Positions 1 through 7,773 are shown, counted from the first letter of the stretch. The stretch is 27,112 nucleotides of DNA from DATFDN01 sp049591635 (GCA_049591635.1 JBAWFF010000057.1:1-27112); one strand, 5' to 3'. The notes: a model not told the origin generated them from the letters alone. A program made the numbers and translations.

Positions 1-349
1 CGTCGGCGATATCGCTGATCGGTTGACTGTCGAGCAACGCCGCGACTCGTGGCATCACGTTCTTGCCGACTGCGGTCGCCGCAGCGAACAGATGCGAATA
101 CGCCGGTGCCAAGGCGACTATCAGGTCAGCCAGAGGCTCGGCCAGGACATGCTCATACGCATCAGCATCCGCGACGAGCACCTTGGTCAGTCCCGGCAGC
201 TTTGTCGCAGCCGCCGCTGCTTTCTCGGTGCCCTTGCCGACCACCAGCCCATGCGTTTCACCCAATCGGGTCGCGGCGGCGACGGCGCTGCGCGAGGGCT
301 GCTTGATGCCCGCGGGATCGTACTCCAGCAGGACCAGGGACATCGTCAT
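1..349 (-). CDS. etfA: Electron transfer flavoprotein alpha subunit, partial (3' end beyond left edge)
   Basis: The reverse strand from 349 encodes MTMSLVLLEYDPAGIKQPS followed by about 97 further residues with no stop before the window edge. The opening strand, the THGLVVGKG stretch and the segment with APAYSHLFAAAT are typical of the N-terminal domain of EtfA. EtfA pairs with EtfB to carry FAD and pass electrons from acyl-CoA and other dehydrogenases to ETF:quinone oxidoreductase. The first ATG shares one base with the etfB stop (TGATG), so the two are translationally coupled; a second in-frame ATG at 343 is an equally plausible start. The C-terminal FAD-binding domain lies outside the window and cannot be judged. 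Confidence 0.93.
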   Translation of the reverse strand, partial: MTMSLVLLEYDPAGIKQPSRSAVAAATRLGETHGLVVGKGTEKAAAAATKLPGLTKVLVADADAYEHVLAEPLADLIVALAPAYSHLFAAATAVGKNVMPRVAALLDSQPISDIAD

Positions 350-1101
350 CAGGCGATTACCTTCGCTTCGGTGCGGAGTTTTTGGACCAGCTCGGAGACC
401 GAGCCGACCTTCACGCCGGCCTTCCGCCTGGGCGGCTCGCTTACCTTAAGAGTGAGGAGTCGCGGTGCCGGATCGACCCCTAGGTCGGCAGGCGTCATCG
501 TCGCAATCGGCTTCTTGCGCGCCTTCATAATGTTCGGCAGCGAAGCGTAACGCGGTTCGTTCAGTCGTAGATCGGTGGTGACAACGGCCGGCAGGCTCAG
601 CGCGACCGTCTCCAGCCCGCCGTCCACCTCTCGCGTCACTGTGATCCCGTCGCCCTCTATGGCCACCTTGCTGGCGAATGTTCCCTGCGCCCAGCCGAGC
701 AACGCGGCCAGCATCTGGCCGGTTGCGTTCATGTCGTCATCGATCGCCTGTTTGCCGAGTATGATCAGTCGGGGCTGCTCGGTGTCGGCGATCGCTTTCA
801 ACAGCTTAGCCACCGCGAGGGGCTGTAATTCGGCTTCGGTCTCGACCAGGATGCCACGGTCGGCACCCATAGCTAGCGCGGTCCGAATGGTTTCGGCGCA
901 TTGGGCGACGCCCAGGGAAACGGCGATGATCTCGGTGGCGATCCCCTTTTCCTTGAGGCGCACTGCCTCCTCGATTGCGATCTCATCAAACGGGTTCATC
1001 GACATCTTGACCCCTGCGGTCTCGACGCCGGTGCCGTCCGATTTCACCCGTACTTTGACGTTGTAATCCACCACCCGCTTGACCGGGACGAGTATTTTCA
1101 T
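349..1101 (-). CDS. etfB: Electron transfer flavoprotein beta subunit
   Basis: The 250-residue product is full length for EtfB. It begins MKILVPVKRVVDYNVKV and contains the conserved NPFDEIAIEEAVRLKEKG and AMGADRGILV segments. The ETF-beta signature region VDGGLETVALSLPAVVTTDL is followed by NEPRYASLPNIMKARKKPI. The protein binds AMP and forms the ETF heterodimer with EtfA, encoded immediately downstream. The start at 1101 was chosen because the family begins exactly at MKILVPVK; 32 residues of open frame upstream are unrelated. A promoter-like sequence lies about 85-115 bases upstream, so etfBA may be transcribed separately from the HIG1 gene on the same strand. Confidence 0.96.
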   Translation of the reverse strand: MKILVPVKRVVDYNVKVRVKSDGTGVETAGVKMSMNPFDEIAIEEAVRLKEKGIATEIIAVSLGVAQCAETIRTALAMGADRGILVETEAELQPLAVAKLLKAIADTEQPRLIILGKQAIDDDMNATGQMLAALLGWAQGTFASKVAIEGDGITVTREVDGGLETVALSLPAVVTTDLRLNEPRYASLPNIMKARKKPIATMTPADLGVDPAPRLLTLKVSEPPRRKAGVKVGSVSELVQKLRTEAKVIA

Positions 1102-1186
1102 GAGACCATGCCGCTTCCAGGAACCCGTGAGCCAACGCAGGCGGCCACTGGTGGGCGGGCCTGTTCGCACCTGCAATATGGGGCGG

Positions 1187-1216
1187 ACCATATCCACCCG
1201 CCGGAGCCGCTGTCAA
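1187..1216 (-). promoter_or_regulatory. Predicted sigma-70-type promoter for etfBA
   Basis: On the minus strand a perfect TTGACA (1216-1211) is followed after 18 bases by TATGGT (1192-1187). This lies in the 137-base gap between the HIG1 gene and etfB and points toward etfB. It was recognised by eye only. Confidence 0.4.
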
Positions 1217-1238
1217 ACGTCGCGCGGAACCGGTCGGG

Positions 1239-1433
1239 TCAACTCCGCATAAGGGCCAGCATCAGCACGAACAGCAGGAGTGCCCCGGCTTGGAGGATGA
1301 TGCGCCAGCGCATGAGTTGGTTCGATCGCCTGGGATCCGTGCTTCCCCGCGCAAGACCGATGATGCCCGCGAGCAGAACGCCAGCGGTCGCAATCATCAG
1401 CGGGACGATAAGGAAAGGAAGAACGTGGCTCAC
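1239..1433 (-). CDS. Small twin-transmembrane HIG1-domain protein
   Basis: The product has about 64 residues. It has a hydrophobic helix (LPFLIVPLMIATAGVLLAGI), a short polar hairpin with RRSNQLMRWRIILQ, and a second hydrophobic helix ending in LALMRS. The SNxLMRWRxxLQ hairpin between two helices is characteristic of the HIG_1_N (hypoxia-induced gene 1) family. In alphaproteobacteria such proteins are small inner-membrane proteins thought to associate with respiratory complexes. The start is GTG: the one at 1433 (reading MSHVLPFL) matches the family best, while an in-frame GTG at 1442 would add three residues. It lies upstream of etfBA on the same strand and is divergent from the mechanosensitive channel gene. 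Confidence 0.75.
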   Translation of the reverse strand: MSHVLPFLIVPLMIATAGVLLAGIIGLARGSTDPRRSNQLMRWRIILQAGALLLFVLMLALMRS

Positions 1434-1466
1434 CTGGATCACATCGAGCTAAGGACCCGACCCTAC

Positions 1467-3851
1467 ATGGGCCGGGACGCGATGTCTTCAGCGCCGTTTG
1501 CGGCGATCCTCCTGGCGTTCGCCTGTGTCTTCGCACCTGCCGCATGGGCCGCGGCCCCGCTCCCCGCTTCTTCTTCAATCAGCGACGCCGAGGCGCGGCA
1601 GGCGCTGGATGTCCTGACCGATCCCGCCCGTCGTGCGCAGGTGGTGACCACCCTGGAGGCGATCGTCCACGCCGAGGCCGTCCATCCTCCGAGCGGGGAG
1701 GTTGCGCCGGCTGCTTCCGGGGCGCCCGCGGCTGCCAAGGCGCCGCCTCCGGCGATCAAGCTCAACCCCGACAGCCTCGGTGCGGCGGTGGTGGCGGGCG
1801 CCACGGGGTTCCTCGGTACCCTGTGGGAGCGGACCGCCGAAGCGGCGCGGGCTGTACAGAGCCTGCCGCTGTTGTGGGGATGGATCGTCGTTATGACGAC
1901 GAACCCAATGGCCCATGGGCTTTTGAGGGCGGCGGCGTGGCGGGTCGCAGTCGCCATCACCGCCGCCTTCGCGGCGGCGATGGTGGCGCGTCGTCTATTG
2001 CGCCGTCCCGTCGCCGTGCTCGAGATGCGGGCACCGTCCATCAACGGAGCACCGTTCCCCGGCCAGGTCGAAGGCGATACGGAGCCCGGGGAGGCGCGGG
2101 CCGAGTTGGGCGACACCGAGCCGCCGCGCCCGCGTCGGATCGCCGCGTTCACCTTGCTGCGTCGCCTTCCGCTCGTGTTCGCGCGTCTCGTCCTCGACCT
2201 GCTGCCGGTCTTGGCATTCGCGATCGTCGGCCACATCGTCGCGGCGAGCCGGCTTGGCGGCACCGAGCAATCCCAGTTGGTGGTGCTGGCGATGGTGGAC
2301 GCCTATGTCATCGTGGCTGGCGCGATGTCGTTCGTTCGCATGATGCTCTCGCCCGACGCGCGGCCGCTTCGGCTGCTTCGGGTTTCGGATGCGACCGCGC
2401 GGTGGGCAACGCGTTGGATCCGCCGGATCATCGTCGTCGGAGTGCTCGGGTACGCAATCGCCGAGGTCGGGTTGGCGTTGGGCATGTCGCAGGTCGCGCA
2501 TGACGGGCTGCTGAAGATTGTCGGCCTGATCAACCATGTCTTTGTGGGCGTGATGGTGGTGCAGAAGCGGCGTGCGGTGAAGAACCGCCTGCGCGCACCC
2601 GTCGGCGCGACCGGGCCGATCGCGCGCCTTCGCAATGCGTTCGCCCCGATCTGGCATTGGATCGCGCTGTTCTTTCTCGTCGCCAGCTGGATCGCCTGGG
2701 CGATCGAGGTCCGGAACGGCTACTCAGTGGTTCTACGCCTCTTCGTCACCACCGTGGTGGTGCTCGCCGCGGCACGTCTGGTCTTGATCGTGCTGCTCGG
2801 ATTGCTGGAGCGCGCGGGCCGCGTCAGGCCGGAAGTCGCCGAACGCTACCCAGGGCTGGAGGCGCGGCTCGCCCTGTACCATCCGATGGTGCGCGCGATC
2901 GCCCGCGCGGTCGTCTATGCCTGCGCCGTCCTGACGATGCTGGCGATGTGGGGCGTGCCCTTCCTGTCTTGGTTCACCGCAAGCCTGCTTGGCCGCCGTC
3001 TCGCCGCTGGGCTGGGAACACTCGTACTCACTCTCGTTCTCGCGGTCACGGTGTGGGAAGCGGTCAACGCCGCGATGCAAGCACACCTCGCCCAATTGAG
3101 CCGCGAACAGCAGGTCGGCCGCTCGGCCCGGCTGCGAACCTTGCTGCCGCTATTACGGAGCGCGCTGCTGGTTACGATCGTCGTCATCGCCGGGCTGACC
3201 GTCCTGTCGCAAATCGGCATCAATATCGGCCCGCTGCTGGCCGGCGCCGGGATCATTGGGGTCGCGATCGGTTTCGGCTCACAGAAGTTGGTCCAGGATC
3301 TGATCACCGGCATTTTCTTGCTGCTGGAGAATGCGATGCAGGTCGGTGATTGGGTCACGGTGTCGGGCCTATCAGGCACCGTGGAGGCGCTGTCGGTGCG
3401 GACCATCCGGCTGCGCGCCAGCGACGGCTCCGTCCACATCATTCCGTTCAGTTCCGTCACCAGCGTGACCAACACCAACCGCGGCATCGGCAACGCGGCG
3501 GTGAACGTGACCGTTTCCTACGCGGAGGACACTGACCGGGTTAGTGAGTTGCTGGCGGATATCGTGGCGGGAATGCGCGCAGAGCCCGAGTTCGCCGCAC
3601 GGATGTTGAGCGACCTTCAGCTCTGGGGGGTGGACAAGCTAGACGGTGCCGGTGCCACTATCGCGGGTCAGATCGTCTGCACCGCCCCCGGCCGTTGGCC
3701 GGTACAGCGGGAATTCAATCGGCGGGTGAAGAAGCGGTTCGAGGACCAGGGCGTCGAGATCTACAACCCGGCGCGCACGGTTGTCATCCCACTGCGCCCA
3801 CTGGCGCTGACTCGGACGCAGGGCGAGCTGTCGGAAGGGGGTGTGGTATGA
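1467..3851 (+). CDS. MscS-family mechanosensitive ion channel with large membrane N-terminus
   Basis: This is a 794-residue inner-membrane protein, similar in size and plan to the YbiO-type channels. A signal peptide (SSAPFAAILLAFACVFAPA, then AWA) is followed by a periplasmic Ala-rich region and many hydrophobic segments. The MscS core lies near residues 560-790: the pore helix GPLLAGAGIIGVAIGFGSQK, then KLVQDLITGIFLLLEN and MQVGDWVTVSG. The C-terminal cytoplasmic beta and alpha/beta domains end with EIYNPARTVVIPLRP. Such channels open under hypo-osmotic membrane tension. AAGGA at 1451-1455 supports ATG 1467; ATG 1482 also keeps the signal peptide. The open frame extends back to 1290 but would overlap the HIG1 gene and lacks family similarity. 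The stop overlaps the next start by ATGA, giving coupling to the dioxygenase. Confidence 0.9.
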   Translation: MGRDAMSSAPFAAILLAFACVFAPAAWAAAPLPASSSISDAEARQALDVLTDPARRAQVVTTLEAIVHAEAVHPPSGEVAPAASGAPAAAKAPPPAIKLNPDSLGAAVVAGATGFLGTLWERTAEAARAVQSLPLLWGWIVVMTTNPMAHGLLRAAAWRVAVAITAAFAAAMVARRLLRRPVAVLEMRAPSINGAPFPGQVEGDTEPGEARAELGDTEPPRPRRIAAFTLLRRLPLVFARLVLDLLPVLAFAIVGHIVAASRLGGTEQSQLVVLAMVDAYVIVAGAMSFVRMMLSPDARPLRLLRVSDATARWATRWIRRIIVVGVLGYAIAEVGLALGMSQVAHDGLLKIVGLINHVFVGVMVVQKRRAVKNRLRAPVGATGPIARLRNAFAPIWHWIALFFLVASWIAWAIEVRNGYSVVLRLFVTTVVVLAAARLVLIVLLGLLERAGRVRPEVAERYPGLEARLALYHPMVRAIARAVVYACAVLTMLAMWGVPFLSWFTASLLGRRLAAGLGTLVLTLVLAVTVWEAVNAAMQAHLAQLSREQQVGRSARLRTLLPLLRSALLVTIVVIAGLTVLSQIGINIGPLLAGAGIIGVAIGFGSQKLVQDLITGIFLLLENAMQVGDWVTVSGLSGTVEALSVRTIRLRASDGSVHIIPFSSVTSVTNTNRGIGNAAVNVTVSYAEDTDRVSELLADIVAGMRAEPEFAARMLSDLQLWGVDKLDGAGATIAGQIVCTAPGRWPVQREFNRRVKKRFEDQGVEIYNPARTVVIPLRPLALTRTQGELSEGGVV

Positions 3852-4570
3852 GCGGCGAGGATAAATTACGCGGTCTTGTCGGAGAGGTCGCTCGCGATGG
3901 TTATGCTTTCGTGGAGGCGCCGGTGATGCGCGCCGTGCTGACGCGCAGCGGCCCGCTCGCCGACTGGGACGCTTTTGCCGGAAGTTGGGATGACTTGGGA
4001 CTCGATACGTACATGGCTGATGGCGGCCGCTATCGGAAACGCCGCCATGCGGTCTATGCCGCCGGGCCGGACGGGATTAGGCGCAAGGCTCATCAACCGC
4101 ATTACCAGAGCCGGGACTACAACGCGCTGAATGGTGGCATTGCCCGTTGGTTCGAGCCGGTGCGCTCCGAGATCGGCGCCGGACCGACGATGACGGCTGT
4201 GCTGACGGCTTGCTGCGCGCTGTTCGAGTCGCTAACGCCTGCGGCGCGTTGGCATATCGAGATCCACCAGTTCCGTATCGAGGCCCGTGCCGGCCAAGCC
4301 GGCCGTCCGACGCCCGAGGGGACGCACCAGGACGGCGTCGACCATGTGCTGGTGCTGCTGGTGGGTCGGCGCAACATCCGTGAGGGTGTGACCGCAGTAA
4401 CCAACCTCGCCGGTCGAACACTTGGCAGCTTCACGCTGACCGAGCCGTTGGATGCCGCGCTGGTTGATGACAACCGGGTGATGCACGGCGTCACGCCGGT
4501 CGCGCCGATCGATCCGGCGCTACCTGGCTATCGCGACGTCCTGGTGGTGACGTTCCGCCGAGAAGGGTGA
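3848..4570 (+). CDS. 2OG-Fe dioxygenase family protein (PF10014-type)
   Basis: The 240-residue product resembles the compact 2OG-Fe dioxygenase family that includes the bacterial L-isoleucine dioxygenases. An iron-binding facial triad is visible: H160 and D162 in EGTHQDGVDHV, and H213 in DNRVMHGVTPV. YRDVLVVTFRR at the C-terminus carries the arginine expected to hold 2-oxoglutarate. The QPHYQSRDYNALNGGIARWF segment is also typical. These enzymes hydroxylate free amino acids or small molecules; the substrate here cannot be deduced. The start is fixed by the ATGA overlap with the channel gene, implying one transcript and coupled translation. A link between amino-acid hydroxylation and osmoprotection is possible but speculative. 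Confidence 0.85.
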   Translation: MSGEDKLRGLVGEVARDGYAFVEAPVMRAVLTRSGPLADWDAFAGSWDDLGLDTYMADGGRYRKRRHAVYAAGPDGIRRKAHQPHYQSRDYNALNGGIARWFEPVRSEIGAGPTMTAVLTACCALFESLTPAARWHIEIHQFRIEARAGQAGRPTPEGTHQDGVDHVLVLLVGRRNIREGVTAVTNLAGRTLGSFTLTEPLDAALVDDNRVMHGVTPVAPIDPALPGYRDVLVVTFRREG

Positions 4571-4630
4571 ACCCGCGCTTCCCGCCGGCGCTGGCATCTG
4601 CTACCGGGACGGCACGAAACGGAGAGCGCC

Positions 4631-5197
4631 ATGTCAGAGACAACCCCACAAGTCGGAACCGCTCAGCAGCGTCCGCCGCTCGTGGTGAACATTCAGTACG
4701 TGAAGGACCTGTCGTTCGAGGTTCCCGGCGCCCCACAGATCTATACCCAGCTCCGCGCCCAGCCAGCGGTCAATATCAACCTCGATGTGCAGGCTCGGCG
4801 CATCCAGGACGGTCAGGACGTCTTCGAGGTCTCGCTGTTGATCCGTGCCGAGGCCCATGAAGCTCCTGCCGGAACGCAGGCGGCCGGGGCGGCTACGACG
4901 CAGGGCAGCAATGGACAAGCGCCAATTGCGGCGACGACCAACGCAATTTTTGTTGCGGAGTTGACCTATTCGGGCGTGTTTACGCTTTCAGGCTTGCCGG
5001 AGAACGCGGTCGAGCCGGTATTGCTGGTCGAGTGCCCACGTATCCTCTTCCCCTTCGCGCGCAACCTCCTTGCCGACGTGACGCGCGAGGGGGGCTTTCC
5101 ACCTGTTCTGCTCCAGCCGATCGATTTCGTAGCGCTGTGGCAAGCGCGCCGCACGCAAGGCCAAGCGACAGGGCAGGGACAATCGATAGTGGTTTGA
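4631..5197 (+). CDS. secB: SecB-like protein-export chaperone with Ala/Gly/Gln insert
   Basis: The 188-residue product keeps SecB hallmarks: IQYVKDLSFEVPGAP near the N-terminus, AELTYSGVFTLSGLPE in the middle, and LLVECPRILFPFARNLLADV then TREGGFPPVLLQPIDFVALW near the end. SecB is a cytoplasmic tetramer that holds preproteins unfolded and hands them to SecA. Usual length is about 150-165. Here an extra low-complexity stretch of about 25 residues, rich in Ala, Gly, Gln and Thr (roughly residues 77-103), separates two core strands. GGAGA at 4621-4625 supports the start. It follows the dioxygenase by 60 bases and may share its transcript. The context is unlike housekeeping secB loci, so it may be a second copy. 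Confidence 0.85.
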   Translation: MSETTPQVGTAQQRPPLVVNIQYVKDLSFEVPGAPQIYTQLRAQPAVNINLDVQARRIQDGQDVFEVSLLIRAEAHEAPAGTQAAGAATTQGSNGQAPIAATTNAIFVAELTYSGVFTLSGLPENAVEPVLLVECPRILFPFARNLLADVTREGGFPPVLLQPIDFVALWQARRTQGQATGQGQSIVV

Positions 5198-5210
5198 GTA
5201 GCGGTAAACG

Positions 5211-5981
5211 TCAGCCGCGCCACTCTTCCAATGCTGCCATATCAGCAATCATCGCCGCGATTGGGAATCCTTCCGGCGTGCGGCCGGCTTGGGACCAGCG
5301 CGGCGACAGCAACGCATAGCATTCGTCCGCGGCGGCGTTCCAAAACGCCCATGTCATGCGCTGCGTCTCGCCCCAGGTGATGCAGGTCAGGCATTCGTCG
5401 TCCGCCCCGACGACCCAGATGCAGTGTCCGCCGGCGATCGCATCCGTGGTCGCGTCCCACTCGCCTGCCCCATCGAGCTGAGCCTCATGAAGGGTGACAC
5501 CCACATAAAGGCCGCCAAAGATTTCCAACGCGGCCCGAACATGGGCGACGTTCTTCGGATCGACGGCACAGAACGCCGTCAGGGCTTCGCCTCCAACCTG
5601 GTTACGCATCCAGTAGTTCAGCACGTCGAGACAGACCGCCCCACGATCGGTGGCGGGATCATCCGCCACATAGCCGCTCGTGGCGGAGTAGAGTCGGATG
5701 ACCTCTGCATCGGACATGAAGGTCAGCGGAGGAACGTAGCTCTGCCAGGTGCTGACGGCGTGCGAAATCGCGGCGGCGGTGCAGTCGCTTAGCGTATCGT
5801 TGCCGCACATCCCCCATGTTCCGGGCGCGATATCGCGCGTCCAATCTACCGCTCGGCCGGGCTCCTGGACGCCAAGATAGCGGTTGAGCATGGGGATCAG
5901 TGCCAGCCGGGCCGGGTTATGCGCGCGCCGGCCGAGGCGCCTGACGCAAGGGTCCGCGGCGGAAGGGCTTAGTGAGATCAT
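5211..5981 (-). CDS. Papain-like-fold protein of unknown function
   Basis: The 256-residue product has WGMCGNDTLSDCTAAAISHA near residues 56-75, GGHCIWVVGADDECLTC near 184-200 and WGETQRMTWAFWNAAADECY after it, ending in ALLSPRW. The pattern NDxxxDCTxAA, later GGHxxxxVG and then WG, matches a widespread uncharacterised family found in phage and accessory regions. Its Cys and His spacing recalls the papain-like cysteine-peptidase fold, with C67 as candidate nucleophile and H186 as candidate base. No signal peptide is evident. It is the last gene of the minus-strand operon, its ATG overlaps the lipoprotein stop by 4 nt, and it converges on secB with a 13-base gap. Protease activity is an inference. 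Confidence 0.65.
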   Translation of the reverse strand: MISLSPSAADPCVRRLGRRAHNPARLALIPMLNRYLGVQEPGRAVDWTRDIAPGTWGMCGNDTLSDCTAAAISHAVSTWQSYVPPLTFMSDAEVIRLYSATSGYVADDPATDRGAVCLDVLNYWMRNQVGGEALTAFCAVDPKNVAHVRAALEIFGGLYVGVTLHEAQLDGAGEWDATTDAIAGGHCIWVVGADDECLTCITWGETQRMTWAFWNAAADECYALLSPRWSQAGRTPEGFPIAAMIADMAALEEWRG

Positions 5982-6466
5982 TTGCTGATCTGCGTCGCCA
6001 CAATACGTAGCGCGGCGCGGGCTTGCGTGGGCGTCATGGTGGCGGGTGTGATGCCCACCAGGGTCGTCATTCCCACGGCGGTCTCGATGATCGGGAGGAG
6101 GACTGACGCAGCCTCCAGCACGGCCGGGATCGGCGCCGGCAGGGGCAACCCGGCCAGTACAGCGATGACTGCGTTGACATCCGTCTCTACGCGGCTGACC
6201 ACAGGCTGTGCAGCGGCGGTCGTGGCGGCCGACACGATCGCGGTGGCGGCGACCTGAAGGTCGCCGATAGCCTGATTGACGGAAGCAGTCGTGGAAGCGT
6301 TGATGCCGGGGATCGAGGCGAGCGTGGGCAGCATCGCGGCGAAGGCGGTCGCAATGAGGTTTACGTCGCTCGCCACGGCGGCGGGAGTAGGCGTTCCCGT
6401 CGCGCAGGCGGCGAGGGAGGTCGCGGCGAGCAAGGCGGCGCCCGCCAGCAGGGTGCGTCGGTGCAT
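5978..6466 (-). CDS. Putative lipoprotein, Ala-rich helical
   Basis: The 162-residue product starts MHRRTLLAGAALLAATSLAA followed by Cys21, a clear lipoprotein signal peptide with lipobox LAAC. The mature part is rich in Ala, Thr, Val and Ile, with little charge. It reads as a set of amphipathic helices (for example NLIATAFAAMLPTLASIPGI and DVNAVIAVLAGLPLPAPIP). It resembles uncharacterised lipoproteins that sit next to small membrane proteins in phage-like cassettes of acetic-acid-bacteria relatives; this is a recollection, not a search. GGAGAG lies just upstream of ATG 6466. It follows the membrane protein gene by 14 bases and overlaps the papain-like gene by ATGA. Confidence 0.65.
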   Translation of the reverse strand: MHRRTLLAGAALLAATSLAACATGTPTPAAVASDVNLIATAFAAMLPTLASIPGINASTTASVNQAIGDLQVAATAIVSAATTAAAQPVVSRVETDVNAVIAVLAGLPLPAPIPAVLEAASVLLPIIETAVGMTTLVGITPATMTPTQARAALRIVATQISK

Positions 6467-6480
6467 ATGGCTCTCCGGGA

Positions 6481-6816
6481 TCAAGCGGTGGTGGACACTG
6501 CGGGTGGGGTGACCGCGGCGTCGGGCCGCAATGCGCGAGACGCGTCCGTCGCTAGCTGAGGCAGCATCGGGCCGAGATGCTGAGTCGCGATCGCGGTAAC
6601 GGCATCGCTTACCAGCGCCTCGACGCGCGACTTGTCGGCGTTGGCATCGTTCATCAGCGTGGCGATCACGCCGAAGGCAGACCCCGCGAGACCGGCCGCC
6701 GTCACCGGGCTTCCGGTCACGTAGTAGGCACCGATCCCCACAGCCGTCGCGGTGAGAACGCCAATGCCATGGATCGTGGTCGGCTGGCGGAGCCAGCCTC
6801 TGATTCTGGAGTTCAT
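6481..6816 (-). CDS. Small membrane protein, holin-like in layout
   Basis: The product has 111 residues. After a short basic N-terminus (MNSRIRGWLRQPTTIHG), two hydrophobic stretches, IGVLTATAVGIGAYYVTG and SPVTAAGLAGSAFGVIATLM, are followed by a polar helical tail. The layout resembles small phage holin-like or anchor proteins of alphaproteobacteria, but no diagnostic motif is present, so function is not assigned. GGAGA eight bases before ATG 6816 decides that start. An in-frame ATG at 6867 has no ribosome site and would begin inside an intercistronic hairpin. It lies between the DUF6065-like gene and the lipoprotein gene on the same strand. Confidence 0.6.
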   Translation of the reverse strand: MNSRIRGWLRQPTTIHGIGVLTATAVGIGAYYVTGSPVTAAGLAGSAFGVIATLMNDANADKSRVEALVSDAVTAIATQHLGPMLPQLATDASRALRPDAAVTPPAVSTTA

Positions 6817-6855
6817 GATGTCTCCGGGGTTGTCGAACTTTCGACCGAACGGCCA

Positions 6856-6873
6856 CCGGCGACCCATCGCCGG
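6856..6873 (-). other. Intercistronic hairpin
   Basis: A perfect 7-bp inverted repeat CCGGCGA/TCGCCGG with a 4-base loop lies in the 87-base gap between the DUF6065-like gene and the membrane-protein gene. A second short palindrome, GTCGAACTTTCGAC, lies at 6832-6845. No T tract follows, so it is more likely an mRNA processing or stability element than a terminator. Confidence 0.35.
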
Positions 6874-6903
6874 AGGCGGATCAGGTGGCTGTCGGCTGAT
6901 GTC

Positions 6904-7710
6904 TCAGCTGTGGGCGGACGCCGTTGGCGCCCGCGAACCGGGCGCGTACGGGCAACTGCCCTTGCGCCGTTTGCGGGCACCGACCGAATAGGCGCCGAAG
7001 GGTCGATCTTGATCGGCGCTGGGGCCGGCTATGCTGGCCTGGTAGTCGGCCCAGTCAGCCGGAGCGAAGTCCCGGAGTTCCGACACCAACTCGCTGGCTC
7101 TCAAGGTCTCCTCGGCGTAGGCGGGGCGCGGCAGCGGCTGGACTTGCATCAGCGGAAAGTCGGACGCGAGTCGGATCGGGATGCCGGTACGAGTCAGGCG
7201 TAGATTGATGAACAGGGGACCGAACCAGCGATCGCTTTCAACGATCCCCTCGTAGACGGAGAAGCCGCCGGGACACGGCAGATTGGCCGGACCGCGCACC
7301 AGGAGGCTCCAGTCCGGCGCGGCGCGTGCCATAAGCCCGGTCCAAATCTGCACTGTGCCGGGCTCCGGCAGCGCAGTGAGAAATGGCGGCGAGCAGCCTC
7401 TCAACGTTTCAGGAGCGGCAGCGTCGAAGCGGGCGGACTGGCCGGGGAATTGCGCTGACGGCTGCAGCGGGAGCCAGTCGGCAGCTCCAGCGTAGTGCCA
7501 GAACAGATCGGCACCATCCCAGATGAGACGTAGTTCCATCGGCGCGAATACATACCACCCGAAGGCGGAAGCCGCTGTGATCGCGTCGCAGTAGCGGTAG
7601 GCGCGGGTCGGAAGCGTGCCGAGCGCGGAGCGGTCGGCACGCTGGGGCGGGCGGGCCTGCTCGATCATGCGATAGAACCGGACAGAGGGGCCGGATGGCT
7701 GAGCGGGCAT
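6904..7710 (-). CDS. DUF6065-like protein
   Basis: The 268-residue soluble product has no signal peptide. It starts MPAQPSGPSVRFYRMIEQAR and contains AYRYCDAITAASAFGWYVFA, then PMELRLIWDGADLFWHY, then DWSLLVRGPANLPCPGGFSV and YEGIVESDRWFGPLFINLRL. This succession (an 'AFGW' patch, 'LxWDG', 'RGPxNxP', 'EGIVExDxWxGPxFxN', then a hydrophobic 'IxFxxxxPLxQxQP' element) matches proteins I know as DUF6065; the family has no established function. The last 35 or so residues are Ser/Ala/Lys/Arg-rich and look disordered. GAGG lies five bases before ATG 7710. It follows the 58-aa repeat-peptide gene by 63 bases in the same operon. A peptide-modifying or binding role is only a context-based guess. Confidence 0.6.
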   Translation of the reverse strand: MPAQPSGPSVRFYRMIEQARPPQRADRSALGTLPTRAYRYCDAITAASAFGWYVFAPMELRLIWDGADLFWHYAGAADWLPLQPSAQFPGQSARFDAAAPETLRGCSPPFLTALPEPGTVQIWTGLMARAAPDWSLLVRGPANLPCPGGFSVYEGIVESDRWFGPLFINLRLTRTGIPIRLASDFPLMQVQPLPRPAYAEETLRASELVSELRDFAPADWADYQASIAGPSADQDRPFGAYSVGARKRRKGSCPYAPGSRAPTASAHS

Positions 7711-7773
7711 GTTTGCCTCATGAGCGGGGGCAAGCCGTCCCGCGGCGCAAGCAGCTGCGGGACGAAGGGGTCA

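Noticed and set aside
1290..1466. N-terminal extension of the mechanosensitive channel
   Set aside because: It would overlap the HIG1 gene, has a charged non-family sequence, and would bury the signal peptide that begins after 1467.
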